Assembly (NCBI GenBank): GCA_036498905.1
Contig: DASYER010000144.1
Coordinates: 1 to 64,000 of the forward strand
DNA: 64,000 nucleotides
Source: DAIDKA01 sp036498905
Lineage (GTDB): Bacteria; Pseudomonadota; Gammaproteobacteria; Steroidobacterales; Steroidobacteraceae
Direction of reading: 5' to 3'
Below are positions 61,359 to 64,000 of this stretch, in pieces. A program made the translations under genes and the position numbers. The notes below the pieces were generated by a model, which had not been told where the DNA came from, did no database searches, and saw only the letters and a list, made by a program, of their open reading frames with translations. How positions within the stretch are numbered: position 1 is the first letter of the stretch; every line of letters begins with the position of its first letter.

Positions 61359-62093
61359 CTAGTGCGCACCGGCCTTGCGCAGCGCGGCCGCAATTTCAGT
61401 CTCATTGTTGGCCACAGCAGCCTGCAATGGGGTAACTCCCGCGTTGTCCGCTTCATTGGGGTCCGCATGTCGGTGCAGCAGATCCTCGACCGCGTCCAGG
61501 CGATTCTGCAATACCGCCGACATCAAGGGCGTGCGTCCATCAGAGTCTCTCGCGTTCACAGCGGCCGCACCTGCCGGACTTGCCTCAGCCGAATCCTGCG
61601 CCTGTGCTGCGCTTTGCGCCGCTCGCTGATTTGGTGCAAGGATACGAGACCCTGTGACCGTAACCACATCGCGATCTTCATTCGTTCGATTGCTACGGGG
61701 AACCGTTGGCGCTGCCGGCGCTGGTGCCGCTTGGATCGGTGATGCCGCTTGGATCGGTGCTGTGTGGCCAGCCCCGCGCTGTGCTACTGCGGGTGGAACA
61801 TGCTTTTGCGCTCCGACCACGGGAGCCGCTTCCTGGGGTGCGACGCGCCGCAGATACTGGGGGCCGATCAGCAAACACGCGACCGCGGCAGCCGCCAGCG
61901 ATCCCACGAGAACGGGTCGGCGCCACTTTGGCGTCGGGACCCGCGTGAGCTTCGCTGCGGCAAGGCGCGCCGCATGTTCAAGAATCGCTTGCCGTGTCTT
62001 CGCACTCGGCCGGCCGGGCTCTTCAGCGCTGATCCTGCGATACAGCTTCTTCAGGTCATCCGCCTCATCGTCTTTTGGCGGAGTGGTGTTCAC
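61359..62093 (-). CDS. Membrane-anchored ankyrin-repeat protein, candidate anti-sigma factor
   Basis: A 244-residue protein starting with GTG that overlaps the sigma stop (GTGA), with AAGGAG five bases upstream. The N-terminal cytoplasmic part (about 1-57) has LKKLYRRISAEEPGRPSAKTRQAIL and no zinc finger. One span lies at about 60-80. The periplasmic part is Ala/Pro-rich, contains VVTVTGSRIL (about 143-152) and ends in two ankyrin repeats (GRTPLMSAVLQNRLDAVEDLL and GVTPLQAAVANN). The topology and coupling suggest it controls the sigma factor. The motif is shared with the exported protein encoded at 62705-63547. Confidence 0.7.
   Translation of the reverse strand: MNTTPPKDDEADDLKKLYRRISAEEPGRPSAKTRQAILEHAARLAAAKLTRVPTPKWRRPVLVGSLAAAAVACLLIGPQYLRRVAPQEAAPVVGAQKHVPPAVAQRGAGHTAPIQAASPIQAAPAPAAPTVPRSNRTNEDRDVVTVTGSRILAPNQRAAQSAAQAQDSAEASPAGAAAVNARDSDGRTPLMSAVLQNRLDAVEDLLHRHADPNEADNAGVTPLQAAVANNETEIAAALRKAGAH
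61725..61759. repeat. 17-bp direct repeat with 18-bp period inside the ankyrin gene
   Basis: The block TGCCGCTTGGATCGGTG occurs at 61725-61741 and again at 61743-61759. It encodes a repeated PIQAA-type hexapeptide in the periplasmic linker of the ankyrin protein. The 18-base period would change linker length by six residues without a frameshift. Confidence 0.8.
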
Positions 62094-62671
62094 AGATACT
62101 CCTTGAGTTGCTGGCGCAGGTTGCTGCGCGCGTAGCGCAGGCGGCTTTTGGCGGTCTCGAAGCTGCAATCGGTCACAGCCGCGATCTCATCCACCGTCAG
62201 CTCGCCCTCGATATGCAACAGGAACGCCTCGCGTTGCTCCTGCGATAGCACCTCGATTGCGCGCTTCAACGCCTGCGCCTGTTCGCAGGCGACGGCGCTG
62301 GCGTGCGGCTCACGCCGCGGATCATCGATCAATTGGGCGGGCACGGCGCCGTCATCCGGCCCCAACTGCTCAAGGCTCACCTGAGCCCGGCTGGAACGCA
62401 CGCTGTCAACCATGCGGTTGTGCGCGATGGTGAACAACCAAGTCGTGAAGCGCGCGCCGGGTCGGTAGCGTCCGGCCTCACGCGCCACCGAAAACCAAAC
62501 CTCCTGCATCAGTTCATCGGCAATAGCCGGATTTCTGACGCTGCGCTCCAAGTAGCGCCACACTCGCAACTCATGCCTTTGATAGAGCAGCTCAAATGAC
62601 TTTGCGTCTCCGGCTGCATAGTGCCGCATCAATACTTCGTCGCTCAATGGAACCAGATCCATGAACCGCAC
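62090..62671 (-). CDS. ECF-family RNA polymerase sigma factor (second)
   Basis: A protein of about 193 residues started at GTG 62671, eight bases after GGGAGGAG; an ATG three codons later is possible. Sigma2 contains NPAIADELMQEVWFSVAREAG and FTTWLFTIAHNRMVD, and sigma4 contains LSQEQREAFLLHIEGELTVDEIA and CSFETAKSRLRYARSNLR. It resembles ECF factors that accompany non-zinc anti-sigma proteins in Xanthomonadales. It overlaps the ankyrin gene by four bases and follows the exported-protein gene. Confidence 0.92.
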   Translation of the reverse strand: MRFMDLVPLSDEVLMRHYAAGDAKSFELLYQRHELRVWRYLERSVRNPAIADELMQEVWFSVAREAGRYRPGARFTTWLFTIAHNRMVDSVRSSRAQVSLEQLGPDDGAVPAQLIDDPRREPHASAVACEQAQALKRAIEVLSQEQREAFLLHIEGELTVDEIAAVTDCSFETAKSRLRYARSNLRQQLKEYL

Positions 62672-62704
62672 TATGACAGCTCCTCCCGAATCAGTCCCAG
62701 GCAC

Positions 62705-63547
62705 TCATCGCGGCGGGTCCGGCACGTACTCACGTCTCGCAGAACCGGGAAATGGGTTGGGATGCGACAGCATGTGCAGATCGGCGGCCTGGATGACGCC
62801 CATCGCCATCAAATTCTCGAGGCTGTCGTAGTGAATGCGTACGACTTCGTTCGGCTCAGGCTGCAATCGTGTGAATTCAGTATTTACCACGTAGGAGTAC
62901 TCCCGCTCCCCGTGTCCGGTGCCCAGCTTTGCTGCGGGATTCGCCGCGGAGCGCGCCGATCCCATTATTCGGCTCCCGGTCACTGTTACTTCATCACGGT
63001 CCGGTGAGGCACCCTGCCCGTCCGCCGGTGGGCTAGGCAGATCGCGCGCGCCGCCAATTGGCCCCTCACTTGGTCGCACTCCTGGCGCGACGCTCTGTTC
63101 CGGCGCCTGCTCGCGAAAAATTGCCACGCCGATCACCCCGACATTGCCGGGCCTGCCCGTCAGCGCCGCATAGGAGTTTGGAAGCGATGTAAATGTGAAC
63201 GCCGCGACGTCCGTATTGCTCTTTCGCCATCCGGCGATCTGGTAGCGCTCATTCCCGGCAATGACGTAGCCGGTCTGATTCCAGGCTGCAGTTTCCCCTG
63301 ACAGCACATTCACACCGTCGACCGATGTCACTGCCAGCAGTCTTTCGCCCAGGCGATTGTGGATTTCAATGCCATAGCGCGCCCCGGGCTTTCCGGCCAC
63401 CCAGTACTCGCCGCGATAACGGTACAGCGCCAGTTCGAAGCCGGTGCTCCGGTCAATGAGGGTGACTTCGCCGACCTTGCCCGGACCCCGCGCTGCGCAG
63501 CAGGTTGACGCCACGGTAAGGCCTATTGCCAACAGAATGCGGATCAT
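62705..63547 (-). CDS. Exported protein with VTGSRI motif, unknown function
   Basis: A 280-residue protein with AAGGAG before its ATG. A signal peptide (about 1-19) is followed by a beta-rich domain (about 25-150) with KPGARYGIEIHNRLGERLL and GYVIAGNERYQIAGW. A Pro/Ala/Gly-rich linker leads to DEVTVTGSRIM (about 184-194) and a C-terminal region with NEVVRIHYDSLENLMAMG. I recognise no enzyme family. It is the first gene of an operon with the sigma and ankyrin genes and could sense or transmit an envelope signal. Confidence 0.7.
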   Translation of the reverse strand: MIRILLAIGLTVASTCCAARGPGKVGEVTLIDRSTGFELALYRYRGEYWVAGKPGARYGIEIHNRLGERLLAVTSVDGVNVLSGETAAWNQTGYVIAGNERYQIAGWRKSNTDVAAFTFTSLPNSYAALTGRPGNVGVIGVAIFREQAPEQSVAPGVRPSEGPIGGARDLPSPPADGQGASPDRDEVTVTGSRIMGSARSAANPAAKLGTGHGEREYSYVVNTEFTRLQPEPNEVVRIHYDSLENLMAMGVIQAADLHMLSHPNPFPGSARREYVPDPPR

Positions 63548-63609
63548 CCCAGCTCCTTATCTAGTTCCTCTAGAAGCTGAAACGTTCGAGACCCGCAAAC
63601 GGGGTTAAA

Positions 63610-64000
63610 TTAGTACGGCCTGACCCTCTCCACGCTGGTGGCCGCATACTGTTCGGTCAGTGACTCAAAGTGCAGTGCCGCCCGGTGCACGTTGGGGTCA
63701 TCGTGGATGAGCTGTCGCAGGCGCTTCTTGTAGCCGCGCATTCGCAGGGTAATCAGAGAGACGGCCGGTACCGTCGCGTAACCGTAAAAGAGCCCCTGCG
63801 TTTCCTGCTCGGTTGCATCGTGCATGAGCCGCGGCGTGCACACATGGCGGGCGATATACGAACCTGCCGGTCTCTCATCGGCGCAATGAGTCTCGTAGCT
63901 CGGCTCGGTGTTTGCCTTGTTGAACGCGTCGTAGAAATCGTCGACTGACTTTTTGATTTCCAGGCGCAGTCGGTTCATCTTTTCCTTGTGCGCCTCCACG
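63610..64000 (-). CDS. C-terminal part of unknown protein (cut by window edge)
   Basis: The frame is open to the right edge with about 129 residues visible and a GTG near the edge that is unlikely to be the true start. The sequence has a helical stretch (MNRLRLEIKKSVDDFYDAFNK), a Cys-containing segment (ETHCADERPAGSYIARHVCTPRLM) and a C-terminal helix ending ERVRPY. No family is recognised. It lies 62 bases upstream of the exported protein on the same strand and may be part of the ECF locus. Confidence 0.55.
   Translation of the reverse strand, partial: VEAHKEKMNRLRLEIKKSVDDFYDAFNKANTEPSYETHCADERPAGSYIARHVCTPRLMHDATEQETQGLFYGYATVPAVSLITLRMRGYKKRLRQLIHDDPNVHRAALHFESLTEQYAATSVERVRPY

Noticed and set aside
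63548..63609. Promoter for the second ECF operon
   Set aside because: GAACG and CTAGAT elements can be picked out, but spacing and sequence do not fit a known class and no second copy was seen.

Overview
The window looks like the chromosome of a high-GC gammaproteobacterium, probably from the Xanthomonadales/Nevskiales/Steroidobacterales side of the class. The evidence is gene order as well as protein content: a short BamC-like lipoprotein, dapA, gcvR and bcp stand together as in Escherichia coli; tRNA-Ser, 4.5S RNA, dnaX, ybaB and recR follow each other; rpsP-rimM-trmD-rplS lies beside ffh; and a complete mlaFEDCB operon faces mlaA. Species cannot be named from the window. I saw no rRNA, CRISPR array, transposase, integrase or prophage gene, and no gap longer than about 260 bases lacks an annotated gene.

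Layout. 1-6.7 kb: the cut N-terminus of a GlcD-type FAD oxidase, a DsbA-fold protein, a Gfo/Idh dehydrogenase, two small membrane proteins, the tail-specific protease Prc, an unrecognised coiled-coil protein and a DUF1249 protein. 6.7-11.1 kb: orn and rsgA diverge, followed by the minus-strand run tRNA-Ser, 4.5S RNA, dnaX, ybaB, recR. 11.1-17.6 kb: BamC-like lipoprotein and dapA (minus), then gcvR, bcp, PhoH, BepA-type protease and mlaA (plus). 17.6-20.7 kb: mlaFEDCB, the retrograde phospholipid transport system. 20.7-29.4 kb: class I aldolase, then a SUF iron-sulfur operon (Rrf2 regulator, sufB, C, D, S, U, T, Rieske protein) and an MTHFR-like gene. 29.5-35.4 kb: a secreted beta-helix protein, an ECF sigma/anti-sigma/phosphoesterase/cupredoxin cluster and a Ddl ligase. 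35.5-44.5 kb: an exported small protein, creD, an FAD monooxygenase with a tannase-family esterase, putA, a queuosine-precursor transporter and Hsp15. 44.5-51.1 kb: sppA, rplS, trmD, rimM, rpsP, ffh and a CNNM/CorC protein. 51.1-61.2 kb: radA, a PP2C phosphatase with a twin-FHA protein, alr, dnaB, rplI, rpsR, rpsF, rlmB, rnr and tRNA-Leu. 61.3-64 kb: a second ECF sigma locus with unfamiliar exported proteins.

How the genes work together. Much of the window is housekeeping: translation and tRNA/rRNA modification, replication and recombination, SRP targeting (both the RNA and Ffh are present), envelope lipid asymmetry, lysine and D-alanine supply, and Fe-S cluster assembly. Fine-scale signals fit this. 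There is a sigma70 promoter overlapped by an IscR-type operator before the SUF genes, a sigma70 promoter and leader hairpin before rpsF-rpsR-rplI-dnaB-alr, and a near-consensus promoter for tRNA-Leu placed against the TTG start of rnr.

The most unusual material is regulatory. In the first ECF cluster, two promoters share the element GGAATAAA-N15-GTC, one directly in front of the sigma gene and one in front of the phosphoesterase-cupredoxin pair; this suggests a self-activated, leaderless sigma gene. In the second ECF locus, a membrane-anchored ankyrin protein that overlaps the sigma gene and an exported protein encoded upstream share a VTVTGSRI segment. That segment resembles the plug-proximal motif of TonB-dependent receptors, and no receptor gene is present in the window. 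Other oddities are a 36-residue glycine tract fused to ribosomal protein S18, a BamC reduced to its N-terminal segment, and an sppA gene whose membrane anchor starts without a standard start codon.
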